Source: JAAFIP01 sp031367325
GTDB lineage: Bacteria; Pseudomonadota; Gammaproteobacteria; Burkholderiales; Burkholderiaceae_C
DNA: 64,000 nucleotides
Assembly (NCBI GenBank): GCA_031367325.1
Contig: JANLPQ010000055.1
Location: 7,073 to 71,072, forward strand
Direction of reading: 5' to 3'
The notes under the pieces were generated by a model that was given only the letters and a program-made list of their open reading frames with translations, was not told the origin of the DNA and ran no database searches. The stretch's first letter is position 1. Each line of letters opens with the position of its first letter. Positions 8,930 through 18,234 of this stretch are shown here, one piece after another. The translations under genes were made by a program, and so were the position numbers.

Positions 8930-9754
8930 ATGACCCAACAACTACAAACGATCATCGACGCCGCATGGGACAACCGTGCCGCCCTGTCCCCCACCGCTGC
9001 GCCGCAAGAAACTCTAGACGCTGTTGAGCATGTCATCAACGAGCTGAACAAAGGCCAGCTGCGTGTAGCCACCCGCGAAGGCGTGGGCCAATGGACCACA
9101 CACCAGTGGATTAAAAAAGCCGTGCTGCTGTCGTTTCGCCTGAAAGATAACGAAGTCATCAAAGCCGGTGACCTGGGCTTTTATGACAAAGTACAAACCA
9201 AGTTTGCCCATCTGTCAGAAGACGAGATGAAAGCCACCGGCGTGCGCGTAGTGCCCCCCGCTGTAGCGCGGCGCGGCAGCTACATTGCCAAAGGTGCCAT
9301 TTTGATGCCGTCGTATGTCAACATCGGCGCGTATGTGGATGAAGGCACTATGGTCGATACCTGGGCCACCGTGGGCAGCTGCGCACAGATCGGCAAAAAC
9401 GTGCACCTGTCCGGCGGCGTGGGCATTGGCGGCGTGCTGGAACCTGTGCAGGCAGGCCCTACCATTATTGAAGACAACTGCTTTATCGGTGCGCGCAGCG
9501 AGGTGGTTGAAGGCGTTATTGTGGAAGAAAACTCTGTGCTGTCGATGGGCGTGTACATCGGCCAAAGCACCCCCATCTACGACCGTGCTACCGGCCAAAC
9601 CACCTATGGCCGTGTGCCATCAGGCTCGGTGGTTATCAGTGGTACGCTACCTAAAGACGGCGGCAGGTACAGCCTGTATGCTGCCATTATTGTCAAACGT
9701 GTTGACGCGCAAACCCGCGCTAAAACCAGTTTGAATGATTTACTGCGTGATTGA
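8930..9754 (+). CDS. dapD: Tetrahydrodipicolinate N-succinyltransferase
   Basis: Adds succinate from succinyl-CoA to tetrahydrodipicolinate in lysine/DAP synthesis, just before the DapC step. ATG 8930 (MTQQLQTIIDAAWDNRA) gives 274 residues, the family's standard length. The C-terminal two thirds form hexapeptide (left-handed beta-helix) repeats, with VNIGAYVDEGTMVDTWATVG and the downstream GGVGIGGVLEP stretch conserved. It lies directly behind dapC in the same direction. Confidence 0.97.
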   Translation: MTQQLQTIIDAAWDNRAALSPTAAPQETLDAVEHVINELNKGQLRVATREGVGQWTTHQWIKKAVLLSFRLKDNEVIKAGDLGFYDKVQTKFAHLSEDEMKATGVRVVPPAVARRGSYIAKGAILMPSYVNIGAYVDEGTMVDTWATVGSCAQIGKNVHLSGGVGIGGVLEPVQAGPTIIEDNCFIGARSEVVEGVIVEENSVLSMGVYIGQSTPIYDRATGQTTYGRVPSGSVVISGTLPKDGGRYSLYAAIIVKRVDAQTRAKTSLNDLLRD

Positions 9755-9782
9755 GTTGTTAAATTAGAAGCCAAATAAGGCT

Positions 9783-9830
9783 TTTAGCCCGTAGATACTG
9801 CTCAAGCAGCTACGAAATTAATAGTAAACA
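9783..9830 (+). repeat. Dispersed repeat copy 4, dapD-pilU gap
   Basis: Plus strand contains TTTTAGCCCGTAGATACTGC followed by TCAAGCAGCTACGAAATTA and ATAGTAA. It fills most of the 88-base gap. The pilU ribosome binding site (AGGAGA, 9830-9835) starts right at its end. Confidence 0.85.
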
Positions 9831-9842
9831 GGAGAGACAAGT

Positions 9843-11012
9843 ATGAGTACGATGGAACGTATTTTGAAGCTGATGGCCGAGAAAAAAGCCTCTGACGTGT
9901 ACTTGTCAGCCTACTCGCCTGCCACTATCAAAATCAACGGCCAGTGCGTGCCGATCAACAGCCAAGCGCTGCCGGCAGACGCACCCAAAAGCTTCTTGGC
10001 CGAAGTGTTGCCCGCCACCCGTATTGAAGAACTAGAAGAAACCGGCGAGCTGAACATGGCGCACGCCTTGCCCGGCGTGGGTAATTTTCGTATCAGCGCC
10101 ATGCGCCAGCGCGGCAGCTACGCGGTGGTGATCCGTTACATTGCTACCGACATTCCGCTGCTAGAAACATTGAATGTGCCGCCCATTTTGAGCGACCTCA
10201 TCATGGAAAAGCGCGGCTTGATTTTGATGGTGGGTGCCACTGGCGCAGGCAAATCCACTACGCTGGCATCTATGATCGACCAGCGCAACATGAAGGCACC
10301 GGGCCACATCTTGACAGTAGAAGACCCAGTAGAATTTTTGTTTACCAACAAAAAATCCATCATTAACCAGCGCGAGGTAGGTAGCGACACCAGCTCGATG
10401 CAAGTAGCGCTGAAAAACGCCTTGCGCCAAGCACCCGACGTGATTTTAATTGGCGAGATCCGCGACCGCGAAACCATGTCAGCCGCCATTGCCTACGCGC
10501 AGTCAGGCCACCTGTGCCTGGCCACCATGCACGCTAACAACAGCTACCAGGCGCTCAACCGAATACTCAGTTTTTACCCGGTCGAAGTGCGTTTGACCAT
10601 GCTGGGTGATTTGGCATCAGCCCTCAAAGCCGTTGTCTCCCAGCGCCTGCTGCGCACCGTGCACGGCACGCGCACCCCGGCGGTAGAGGTGATGCTCAAC
10701 ACCAAGCTGATTTCTGACTTGATCGAAAAAGGCGACTTCTCGGGTGCGAAGGAAGCCATGGAAAATTCAATGGTGGAAGGATCGCAAACCTTTGAGCAAG
10801 ACATTGCCCGCCTGATCGTAGAAGGCACCATCGACCGCAAAGAAGGCCTGACTTACGCCGACAGCCCTACTAACTTGATGTGGCGCTTGGCCAATGATTT
10901 TGCCAATGCACAAAAAGCGACTGAGCCAGAGGCCGAGATCGACGATACGCCATCGTTTACCGAAATTACCCTGGACGTTAAACACGCTGACTCGCAGCAC
11001 GGTAGGCTGTAA
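9843..11012 (+). CDS. pilU: PilT/PilU-family type IV pilus retraction ATPase (PilU-like)
   Basis: Cytoplasmic hexameric ATPase of type IV pili. The 389-residue protein has the N-terminal domain with ASDVYLSAYSPATIKINGQ, Walker A GATGAGKST (about 130-138), Walker B region ILIGEIRDRETM (about 200-211) and the following AQSGHLCLATMHANNS histidine box. A strong AGGAGA ribosome binding site precedes the ATG. The extended C-terminus and N-terminal motif favour PilU over PilT. No pilT is adjacent: the gene follows dapD, so it is a solitary copy here. Confidence 0.9.
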   Translation: MSTMERILKLMAEKKASDVYLSAYSPATIKINGQCVPINSQALPADAPKSFLAEVLPATRIEELEETGELNMAHALPGVGNFRISAMRQRGSYAVVIRYIATDIPLLETLNVPPILSDLIMEKRGLILMVGATGAGKSTTLASMIDQRNMKAPGHILTVEDPVEFLFTNKKSIINQREVGSDTSSMQVALKNALRQAPDVILIGEIRDRETMSAAIAYAQSGHLCLATMHANNSYQALNRILSFYPVEVRLTMLGDLASALKAVVSQRLLRTVHGTRTPAVEVMLNTKLISDLIEKGDFSGAKEAMENSMVEGSQTFEQDIARLIVEGTIDRKEGLTYADSPTNLMWRLANDFANAQKATEPEAEIDDTPSFTEITLDVKHADSQHGRL

Positions 11013-11051
11013 ATTAGTTAGTTGTTCGTTGAGGTTTGAAGTCGGACTTCC

Positions 11052-11214
11052 GGACGCGAAGGACGCGAAGGTTGCGCGAAGGACGCGAAAGGAAGACAAA
11101 AAATACTTGAATTAATTAATTTTTAATCTATATTTTTAATTGAATTTATCGCTATTTTGCTTTTCTGTATTTCTTTTTCGCGTCCTTCGCGCAACCTTAG
11201 CGCCCTTCGCGTCC
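11052..11214. repeat. 39-bp near-perfect inverted repeat around an AT-rich 85-bp core
   Basis: Left arm 11052-11090 is built of GGACGCGAA units (GGACGCGAAGGACGCGAAGG, then TTGCGCGAAGGACGCGAAA). Right arm 11176-11214 matches its reverse complement at 37 of 39 positions by eye. The interior is strongly AT-rich and has no gene. It lies between pilU and nth and could form a long hairpin or be a mobile palindromic element (REP/MITE type). Repeats built from CGCGAAGGA are, from memory, common in many proteobacterial genomes. Confidence 0.85.
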
Positions 11215-11252
11215 AAAAATCTTCCTACCTCAAATTATCCTAACATCAGGCC

Positions 11253-11891
11253 ATGAAAAAAGAGAACATTGTCCCTTTCTTCGCCACGCTGAAAGCCGCC
11301 AATCCGCAGCCTAATACCGAGCTGGAATACACCAGTGTGTTTGAACTATTAGCCGCTGTACTACTGAGCGCGCAGGCCACCGATGTGGGGGTCAACAAAG
11401 CTACTCGCAAATTGTTTGCGGTAGCCAATACACCGCAAGCGATTGCAGATTTGGGCCTTAAAGGTATAGAAAGCTATATCAAGACCATTGGCTTATTTCA
11501 CTCTAAAGCCAAGCATTTACTGGAGACTTGCCATATTTTGGTGCAGCAGCACGGCGGTATTGTGCCGCGTACGCGTGTGGCGCTAGAGGCTTTGCCAGGT
11601 GTGGGGCGCAAGACAGCCAATGTGGTGCTGAATGTGGCCTTTGGCGAGCCCACTATGGCGGTGGATACGCACATTTTTCGCATGGGTAACCGCACGGGCC
11701 TAGCACCTGGCAAAACGCCGTACGAGGTAGAGATGGGTTTGCTCAAACGCATTCCACCAGAGTACTTGGTAGACGCGCACCACTGGCTTATTTTGCAGGG
11801 CCGCTATGTGTGCCAAGCGCGCAAGCCGCTGTGCTACCAATGCGCCGTGTCGGCCTATTGCGCATTTAAACCTAAAACATTGTCAGCTTGA
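11253..11891 (+). CDS. nth: Endonuclease III (DNA glycosylase/AP lyase)
   Basis: Removes oxidised pyrimidines and cuts the resulting abasic site. The helix-hairpin-helix LPGVGRKTANVVLN carries the catalytic lysine, and the following AVDTHIFRMGNR carries the catalytic aspartate. The C-terminal iron-sulphur loop has the exact C-x6-C-x2-C-x5-C spacing (CQARKPLCYQCAVSAYC). 212 residues, normal length. It starts at ATG 11253 shortly after the inverted repeat and stands alone. Confidence 0.97.
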   Translation: MKKENIVPFFATLKAANPQPNTELEYTSVFELLAAVLLSAQATDVGVNKATRKLFAVANTPQAIADLGLKGIESYIKTIGLFHSKAKHLLETCHILVQQHGGIVPRTRVALEALPGVGRKTANVVLNVAFGEPTMAVDTHIFRMGNRTGLAPGKTPYEVEMGLLKRIPPEYLVDAHHWLILQGRYVCQARKPLCYQCAVSAYCAFKPKTLSA

Positions 11892-11899
11892 TATAGCAT

Positions 11900-11958
11900 T
11901 TTTCTACTATTAATTTAGTAGCTGCTTGAGCAGTGTTTTGTAGGGTTATAGGGTTATT
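11900..11958 (-). repeat. Dispersed repeat copy 5, nth-nadB gap
   Basis: Plus strand reads CTACTATTAATTTAGTAGC then TGCTTGAGCAGTGTTTTG and TAGGGTTATAGGGTTATT. The reverse complement matches the consensus core CTGCTCAAGCAGCTA and the flanking A/T-rich inverted repeat. Confidence 0.85.
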
Positions 11959-12049
11959 TCTGTTAAAAACTTGATTAAGTAACGCTAAAATTCGAAGCCA
12001 AATTAAAAATTACTACAAAGTCAAACTATTTTTTTTAGCAGGTACAGAA

Positions 12050-13645
12050 TTGCAAAAATATGATGTGTTAATTGTCGGTAGCGGGCTTGCTGGCCTGTCT
12101 GCTGCGCTGCTGTTGGCACCGACCCACAAAGTAGCCGTGCTCACCAAGCGCGCCCTAACCGATGGCTCCAGCAGTTGGGCGCAAGGCGGCATTGCGTCGG
12201 TGCTAGACCCTGCGGACAATTTTGAATCGCATGTGCAAGACACATTGATTGCGGGCGCGCAGCTGAATGATGAAGCTGCCACGCGGTTGGTGGTAGAAGG
12301 GGCGCCCCAAGCGGTGGCTTGGCTACAGTCTCTTGGCGTGCCCTTTACGCAAGAGCATGTGGGCAACGAAGACAAGCTGCACCTCACACGCGAAGGTGGG
12401 CACAGCGCGCGGCGAATTGTGCATGTAGACGATGCTACGGGCGCCGCCGTGCAGCGCATCTTGATCGCCCGTGTGAAGACCACGCCCAACGTCACTTTGC
12501 TAGAACACCACACGCTGATCGATTTGATCACCAGCCAAAAGCTGGGCCTGCCTGGGCCTAACCGCTGCCACGGTCTTTACGCGCTAGATACAGACAACGA
12601 CAGCATCATCACCTTTAGCGCCCCCCACACCATATTAGCCACCGGCGGCGCTGGCAAGGTGTACCTGTACACCACTAATCCCGACACTGCTACAGGTGAC
12701 GGCATAGCCGCAGCATGGCGCGCAGGCTGCCGCGTGACTAATATGGAATTTATACAGTTTCACCCCACCTGCCTGTACCACCCGCACGCCAAGTCTTATT
12801 TAATTACCGAAGCCGTGCGTGGCGAAGGCGGACACTTGAAGCTGCCTAGCGTAGACGGTGCACCCGGTGAGCGCTTTATGCCGCGCCATGACCCGCGTGA
12901 AGAGCTGGCACCGCGCGATATTGTCGCCCGCGCTATCGACTTTGAAATGAAAAAGCACGGCCTGGACTGCGTGTATTTAGACATATCACACAAGCCCGCC
13001 GCATTCATCCAAGAGCATTTCCCCAACATCTACGCACGCTGCCTGCAGCTGGGCATTGACATCACCAAAGACCCTATTCCCGTGGTGCCCGCTGCGCACT
13101 ACACCTGCGGTGGCGTGCAAAGCGACTTGAAAGGCTGTACCGACATAGAAGGCTTGTACGCTATTGGGGAGACGTCCTACACTGGCTTGCATGGCGCTAA
13201 CCGGCTGGCCAGCAACTCGCTGATCGAGTGCATGGTGTATGCCAAAGCAGCTACACAGCACATCACCCAGCACCCACTGCCCAGCCAGTCCACGCTGCCG
13301 CTGTGGGACGACAGCCAAGTTACTGACGCCGACGAATCGGTGGTCATATCGCATAACTGGGACGAACTGCGCCGCTTTATGTGGGACTACGTGGGCATTG
13401 TGCGCACCAATAAGCGCCTAGAGCGCGCGGCGCACCGCATTGCGCTATTACAGTCGGAGATCAACGAGTTTTATGCCAACTTTCATGTCACCCGCGACCT
13501 GCTGGAGCTGCGTAATTTGGTGCAAGTAGCCGACCTGATTGTGCAAAGCGCGCAGCAGCGCAAAGAAAGCCGTGGCCTGCACTACAGCCGCGATTACCCT
13601 GAGCTTTTAGCGCAGGCAAGCCCAACGGTTTTAACACCAAACTAA
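12050..13645 (+). CDS. nadB: L-aspartate oxidase
   Basis: FAD enzyme that makes iminoaspartate from aspartate, the first step of de novo NAD synthesis. The start is TTG 12050 with an AGG site about 7 bases upstream; the dinucleotide fold VGSGLAGLSAALLL begins at residue 9, so no later start is possible. Also visible: SSSWAQGGIASVL, HPTCLYHPHAKSYLITEAVRGEG, and GLHGANRLASNSLIECMVYA. 531 residues, normal. The next two pathway genes, nadA and nadC, lie convergently on the other strand, which supports the call. Confidence 0.96.
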   Translation: MQKYDVLIVGSGLAGLSAALLLAPTHKVAVLTKRALTDGSSSWAQGGIASVLDPADNFESHVQDTLIAGAQLNDEAATRLVVEGAPQAVAWLQSLGVPFTQEHVGNEDKLHLTREGGHSARRIVHVDDATGAAVQRILIARVKTTPNVTLLEHHTLIDLITSQKLGLPGPNRCHGLYALDTDNDSIITFSAPHTILATGGAGKVYLYTTNPDTATGDGIAAAWRAGCRVTNMEFIQFHPTCLYHPHAKSYLITEAVRGEGGHLKLPSVDGAPGERFMPRHDPREELAPRDIVARAIDFEMKKHGLDCVYLDISHKPAAFIQEHFPNIYARCLQLGIDITKDPIPVVPAAHYTCGGVQSDLKGCTDIEGLYAIGETSYTGLHGANRLASNSLIECMVYAKAATQHITQHPLPSQSTLPLWDDSQVTDADESVVISHNWDELRRFMWDYVGIVRTNKRLERAAHRIALLQSEINEFYANFHVTRDLLELRNLVQVADLIVQSAQQRKESRGLHYSRDYPELLAQASPTVLTPN

Positions 13646-13701
13646 ACCTGCAAAATGCATTATCAACATGAATATTGAAACTGCAACAGCTATTTTTAAA
13701 A

Positions 13702-13764
13702 CGTTTTAGCCTTCTAGCCCAAGTAAATCCTGCTCAAGCAGCTATTTTTTTAATAGTAACTTGA
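13702..13764 (+). repeat. Dispersed repeat copy 6, nadB-nadA gap
   Basis: Plus strand reads TTTTAGCCTTCTAGCCCAAG then TAAATCCTGCTCAAGCAGC and TATTTTTTTAATAGTAAC. This is one of the most complete copies and was used as the reference for the consensus. It lies between the two convergent nad genes. Confidence 0.9.
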
Positions 13765-13778
13765 ATATGTTTACCGGC

Positions 13779-14891
13779 TCAGGCAGCCCCGATATGCGGC
13801 ACCAAACCAGATATTGCCACACCCGACTTCAGCGCTGCCGTGAATGCCAGCATACGGTCAATCGGTACGCGGGCGCGCGCGATGATGCTGCCGTCTACGC
13901 TGATAGCATTAGCGCCCGTCTCTAGCACGCGCGCTACATCGGCCAGGCCGTTCATGGCCATCCAGGGGCAATGGGCACAGCTTTTGCATGTGGCGCTGCT
14001 GCCCGATGTAGGAGCTTCCATAAACAACTTGCCAGGGTTTAAGGTGCGCAGCTTGTGCATCATGCCATTGTCGGTGGCTACGATAAATTCTTTGGCGTCC
14101 ATCTCTTTGGCGGCTTTCAAAATGCCCGAGGTAGAGCCAACAGCGTCGGCCAGCGCTATCACGGCAGCAGGGCTTTCGGGGTGCACTAGTACTTTGGCGT
14201 GTGGATGGTCTTTTTTCATGGCCTCTAGTTCAAAGGCTTTGAACTCGTCGTGCACAATGCACGCGCCTTGCCACAGCAGCATGTCAGCACCGGTTTCGCG
14301 CTGAATGTAACCGCCCAAATGTTTGTCGGGCGCCCACAGTATTTTGTGGCCCTTGTCTTTTAGTGCCCGCACAATGTCCAGGGCGCAGCTTGAAGTCACC
14401 AACCAATCACTACGCGCCTTGACTGCGGCGCTGGTGTTGGCATACACCACCACGGTGCGGTCGGGATGTGCATCGCAAAACGCTGCAAAGTCGTCTGCAG
14501 GGCAGCCTAGATCCAACGAGCAATTGGCATCCAGATCTGGCATCAGCACGATTTTTTCAGGCGAGAGAATTTTGGCCGTCTCGCCCATAAAGCGCACACC
14601 CGACACCAAGAGGGTTTGCGCCGCATGGTCGCGGCCAAAGCGCGCCATCTCTAGCGAATCGCTGACCAAGCCGCCAGTTTCTTCGGCTAAGTCTTGCAAA
14701 TCAGGGTGCACGTAGTAGTGCGACACCATCACCGCGTTGCGCTCTTTCAGTAGGTGCTTGATTTTGTCTTTTAAGGCCGCGCGCTCTATAGGGCTGGGCT
14801 CTGCAGGTATCTTGGCCCAGGCGTGCTGAGTGCTGCAGCTGGCCGTGTCAGCCACGGGCTGGTCGTATTCAATATCAATTACTCGCGCCAT
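13779..14891 (-). CDS. nadA: Quinolinate synthase
   Basis: Condenses iminoaspartate with dihydroxyacetone phosphate to quinolinate, using a [4Fe-4S] cluster. The 370-residue protein shows the family features VSHYYVHPDLQDLAEETGG, the cysteines of DANCSLDLGC and the ATCKSCAHCPWMAMN loop, plus VLVHPESPAAV. It is 12 bases downstream of nadC in the same direction, so the two form an operon facing nadB. Confidence 0.97.
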   Translation of the reverse strand: MARVIDIEYDQPVADTASCSTQHAWAKIPAEPSPIERAALKDKIKHLLKERNAVMVSHYYVHPDLQDLAEETGGLVSDSLEMARFGRDHAAQTLLVSGVRFMGETAKILSPEKIVLMPDLDANCSLDLGCPADDFAAFCDAHPDRTVVVYANTSAAVKARSDWLVTSSCALDIVRALKDKGHKILWAPDKHLGGYIQRETGADMLLWQGACIVHDEFKAFELEAMKKDHPHAKVLVHPESPAAVIALADAVGSTSGILKAAKEMDAKEFIVATDNGMMHKLRTLNPGKLFMEAPTSGSSATCKSCAHCPWMAMNGLADVARVLETGANAISVDGSIIARARVPIDRMLAFTAALKSGVAISGLVPHIGAA

Positions 14892-14903
14892 ACACAGCTT
14901 TCT

Positions 14904-15815
14904 TTAATGTTCAATGCGCATCGACAGGTCAACAGCTTTGACATCTTTGGTCAAGGCTCCTATCGAGATGCGGTCCACACCTGTTAGCGCCAATGCACGC
15001 ACAGTGTCTAAATCTACGCCACCTGAAATTTCCAGTACCGCGCGGTCAGCGTTGATGCGCAGCGCCTCCTGCATCATTGGAATGTCCATATTGTCCAGCA
15101 GCACCATCTTGGCACCACAGTCCAGGGCTTCTTGCAATTGGTTCAAACTCTCTACCTCGATTTCAATAAACTTAGCCCGCGCTACGCTGGCCAGTGCAGC
15201 GCGCATCACCGCTGCAATACCGCCAGCTGCAGCAATATGGTTTTCTTTAATCAAAATAGCGTCGTGCAGCCCCATGCGGTGGTTGGTGCCACCGCCTGCT
15301 GCTACAGCGTATTTTTGAGCTACACGCAGGCCTGGCAGTGTTTTGCGTGTGTCTACTATCTGCGCGCGCGTGCCTTGTACAGCTTGGGTAAAAATTGCAG
15401 TCTTAGTCGCTACCGCGCTCATCATTTGCACAAAATTAAGGATAGTGCGCTCGACAGTCAGCAGCTCTTTGGCGGGGCCTTTGAGGGTAAAAATTGTTTG
15501 CCCAGCAGCACATTGCGCGCCCTCACCCACTTGCCAGTCTAATTGGCTGTGCGGTGCCGCTTGGCGTACCACCTCTTGCGCCCAAGGCTGGCCGCAAATA
15601 ACCGCCGCGTTGCGCGTGATCACTCTGGCGTTAGCTTGCTGGTCAGCGGGTACCAAGCTGGCAGTCAAGTCCCCAGCGCCCACATCTTCTGCCAAAGCGC
15701 TGCGTACATTGGCTTGTACTTGCTGGGTAAATTCTGGGGTGTTGGTGTCAAAAAAATCTGCCATACCTGGTAACTCATAACGATCTTGGTTAAACAATGC
15801 ATAGTGTATTTGCAC
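14904..15815 (-). CDS. nadC: Nicotinate-nucleotide pyrophosphorylase (carboxylating)
   Basis: Converts quinolinate plus PRPP to nicotinate mononucleotide. Conserved segments are EDVGAGDLTASLVP, ERTILNFVQMMSAVAT, DTRKTLPGLR, GGGTNHRMGLHDAILIKENHI and EIEVESLNQL. Two starts are possible: GTG 15815, preceded by a good GAAGGG site at proper spacing, and ATG 15764 (MADFFDTNTPEF), which gives a more typical N-terminus. I give the longer one because of the binding site. First gene of nadC-nadA. Confidence 0.93.
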   Translation of the reverse strand: MQIHYALFNQDRYELPGMADFFDTNTPEFTQQVQANVRSALAEDVGAGDLTASLVPADQQANARVITRNAAVICGQPWAQEVVRQAAPHSQLDWQVGEGAQCAAGQTIFTLKGPAKELLTVERTILNFVQMMSAVATKTAIFTQAVQGTRAQIVDTRKTLPGLRVAQKYAVAAGGGTNHRMGLHDAILIKENHIAAAGGIAAVMRAALASVARAKFIEIEVESLNQLQEALDCGAKMVLLDNMDIPMMQEALRINADRAVLEISGGVDLDTVRALALTGVDRISIGALTKDVKAVDLSMRIEH

Positions 15816-15979
15816 TTACTACCCTTCGCCGCAACCATGCTAGGCGCACACATTACTTGTGGTGAATTACTGTGCTAACTAGCTCGCTGGCCTGATGGGT
15901 TGGATTATTTTTTGTTACAAATAAAGCTTGCAAATGTGCTGATTGCACATTTATACTTCAGCAACTTATCCAAACTACC

Positions 15980-16939
15980 ATGAACACTCCTACCGAACTG
16001 TATGCCGATCACGATGCGCTGAGCCAAGAGCAAGTTTTGCTGCAAGAGGCGCTAGACAAAGTGCTGCGGCCCTTGGCCGACTTGTGTCTGGCCAAGGGCC
16101 TGAGCATTCAGGTATTGGAAGAGCGTCTGCGCGTGGCCTTTGTTGAATCCGCTGTAGATAGCTTGGGCACACAGCCTACGCAGAGGCTACACAGTCGCAT
16201 CAGCGCCAGCACTGGCCTGACGCGCCGCGAGGTGGCACGTATCCAGGCGCTGACAGACGGTAGCGACCCAGCGCTTAGCAAAACCAGTCGCAAAGCCCGA
16301 CCCGCCTCTGCCACCGAGCTGTTTACCCGCTGGGTGACTGACCCTACGCTGCGCGATGCTGACGGCCAGCCCATGGCGCTGCCCCGTTTGGCGCGTTTGG
16401 GTACACCTAACGCGCCTAGCTTTGAGCGCTTGGCGCAATCTGTCACCCAAGACGTGCACCCGCGCAGCTTGCTCGACGAGCTGTGCCGCCTTGGCTTGGC
16501 GCTGTGGGATACGGAATCAGACGAGGTGCTGCTAACTAAATCTGCCTTTGTGCCACGGGGTGACTGGGCGCGTATGACGGCGTTTTTAGCCGACAACGTG
16601 GGCGACCATCTGCGTGCGGCATCTGCCAACGTACTGGGCAGCGGCAAAGAGCATATGGAGCAAGCTATTTTTGCTGACGAGCTGTCGGTGCAGTCACTGC
16701 AAGACTTTCGCGACATGATGGCCGCGCAATGGCAGCTGATGCTAGACAGCTTGGTGCCGCGGCTGGAGCAATTGATAGCCGATGACAAGCAGGCGGGTCG
16801 CATACAAAACCAGCGCGTGCGCATAGGGTTGTACACCTGGTCGCAGCCTATGGCAGGTACTACGCGCCGTTTTACGGTAGTACCTAAAACCGATGCTGTT
16901 GGCGCAGCACGCTCACCCCAAGCAAAAGCCTCGGAGTAA
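15980..16939 (+). CDS. DUF6502-family protein
   Basis: A 319-residue soluble protein of unknown function. The N-terminal third (LLQEALDKVLRPLADLCLAKGLS then VLEERLRVAFVES and GLTRREVARI) looks like a winged-helix/DNA-binding fold, and the remainder is mostly helical (DNVGDHLRAASANVLGSGKEHMEQAIFADELS). I recognise the pattern as the DUF6502 family, from memory. Such genes occur next to DUF5666 lipoproteins in Burkholderiales, as here: the next gene begins four bases after its stop. A regulatory role for the lipoproteins is only a guess. Confidence 0.75.
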   Translation: MNTPTELYADHDALSQEQVLLQEALDKVLRPLADLCLAKGLSIQVLEERLRVAFVESAVDSLGTQPTQRLHSRISASTGLTRREVARIQALTDGSDPALSKTSRKARPASATELFTRWVTDPTLRDADGQPMALPRLARLGTPNAPSFERLAQSVTQDVHPRSLLDELCRLGLALWDTESDEVLLTKSAFVPRGDWARMTAFLADNVGDHLRAASANVLGSGKEHMEQAIFADELSVQSLQDFRDMMAAQWQLMLDSLVPRLEQLIADDKQAGRIQNQRVRIGLYTWSQPMAGTTRRFTVVPKTDAVGAARSPQAKASE

Positions 16940-16943
16940 CACC

Positions 16944-18152
16944 ATGTGCCTTAACTTTAGCCCCATCTTGCAGCGCTTACAGCAGCACTTTAAAAGCTTG
17001 GTCTTGAGCGCCTGCGTAAGCCTGGTGGCCATCATTGCAGCCTGCGGCGGTGGCAGCAACTCGGCGGGCGTGGGCTCGGGCGGTACAGGGGCGTTTAACA
17101 TTACGGCCTACAGCGAAGGCACTATTACCGGTTTCGGCTCGGTCATTGTCAACGGCTCGCGCTATGACGACACGCTAGCCACGGTGCGCGACGAAGACGG
17201 CCCGCGCAACCGCAGTGACCTAAAGCTGGGCATGGTAGTAGCTGTAGAGGGTAACGTAGACAACAGCAACCTGGCCAGTGCCAATGACATCAGTTTTGAC
17301 AGTGCCCTGCTAGGCCCAGTCAGCGCAATCAGCGCAAGCAACAAAATATTTAGCATCATCGGTCAAGCTGTTCAGGTAGACAACAGCACGGTGTTTGGAC
17401 CCAGCTTGGCACAAGGATTTGCCAGCATTGCGGCAACCGATGTGCTAGAGGTACATGGCTTCTTAAACGCCTCTGCCAACACGCTACAAGCTACGCTGAT
17501 CGAGCGCAAGAGCAATGCCACTAAATACAAAATTAGTGGCCTGATAAAGGGCCTGCAAACCAGCAACCGTACCTTGATGATTGGCAACGAAAGCTTCAGC
17601 TTTGCCAACCTAGATTTGGGGCGACTGAGTAACGGCAATGTGGTCAAGCTGCGCCTGCAACCCCGCACTCCAGCAGGGGCAGCCCCATGGGAAATATCGG
17701 GCTACAGCTTGGTAGTGCGCTCAATCTTATCGCAAGAGCGCGCCGAAGTAGAAGGCTTGATTACCCAAATCAACTCACCCACGCAATTTATTGTGTCCAA
17801 CATTTTGGTAGATACCAGCAACGCCAGCTTCCCAGATGGCAACGCCACTGTGGCAGTGGGTAACCGTATCGAAGCTAAAGGCAAGTTGGTCAACGGCATT
17901 TTGGTAGCGCAAGAAGTCAAATCAGAGTCCAAAGGCAACAAAGAAATTGAGCTTCGAGGCAGCTTGGCAGGCTTGGACACCGTTGCCAAAACCTTTGTAC
18001 TGCGCGGCGTGACGGTAAGCTACAGCCCGCCGGTGGCCTATGACAAAGGCACGGAGGCTAGCTTGGCCAATGGCGTGAGCATTGAGGTCAAAGGCAAATT
18101 AATTGCGGGCACCGCCACGGTTAAGGCCGACAGTATTAAATTTCCTAACTAA
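16944..18152 (+). CDS. DUF5666-domain lipoprotein, copy 1
   Basis: Predicted lipoprotein of unknown function. ATG 16944 has a GGAG site seven bases upstream and overlaps the operon partner closely. The N-terminal hydrophobic stretch ends in a lipobox-like IIAAC followed by GGGSNS. The mature part is beta-rich with repeated modules of the type ITGFGSVIVNGSRYD, LKLGMVVAVEG, IEAKGKLVNG and IEVKGKL, i.e. several tandem OB-like DUF5666 units. About 402 residues. It is paralogous to the following gene; both probably sit in the cell envelope. Confidence 0.8.
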   Translation: MCLNFSPILQRLQQHFKSLVLSACVSLVAIIAACGGGSNSAGVGSGGTGAFNITAYSEGTITGFGSVIVNGSRYDDTLATVRDEDGPRNRSDLKLGMVVAVEGNVDNSNLASANDISFDSALLGPVSAISASNKIFSIIGQAVQVDNSTVFGPSLAQGFASIAATDVLEVHGFLNASANTLQATLIERKSNATKYKISGLIKGLQTSNRTLMIGNESFSFANLDLGRLSNGNVVKLRLQPRTPAGAAPWEISGYSLVVRSILSQERAEVEGLITQINSPTQFIVSNILVDTSNASFPDGNATVAVGNRIEAKGKLVNGILVAQEVKSESKGNKEIELRGSLAGLDTVAKTFVLRGVTVSYSPPVAYDKGTEASLANGVSIEVKGKLIAGTATVKADSIKFPN

Positions 18153-18234
18153 TACTGAATATTTATGCTGCATTTTTAGTTTAACCATCCCCAACCGCTC
18201 TACCCGAGCATTATTTTTTTAAAGGAAGACCGCC

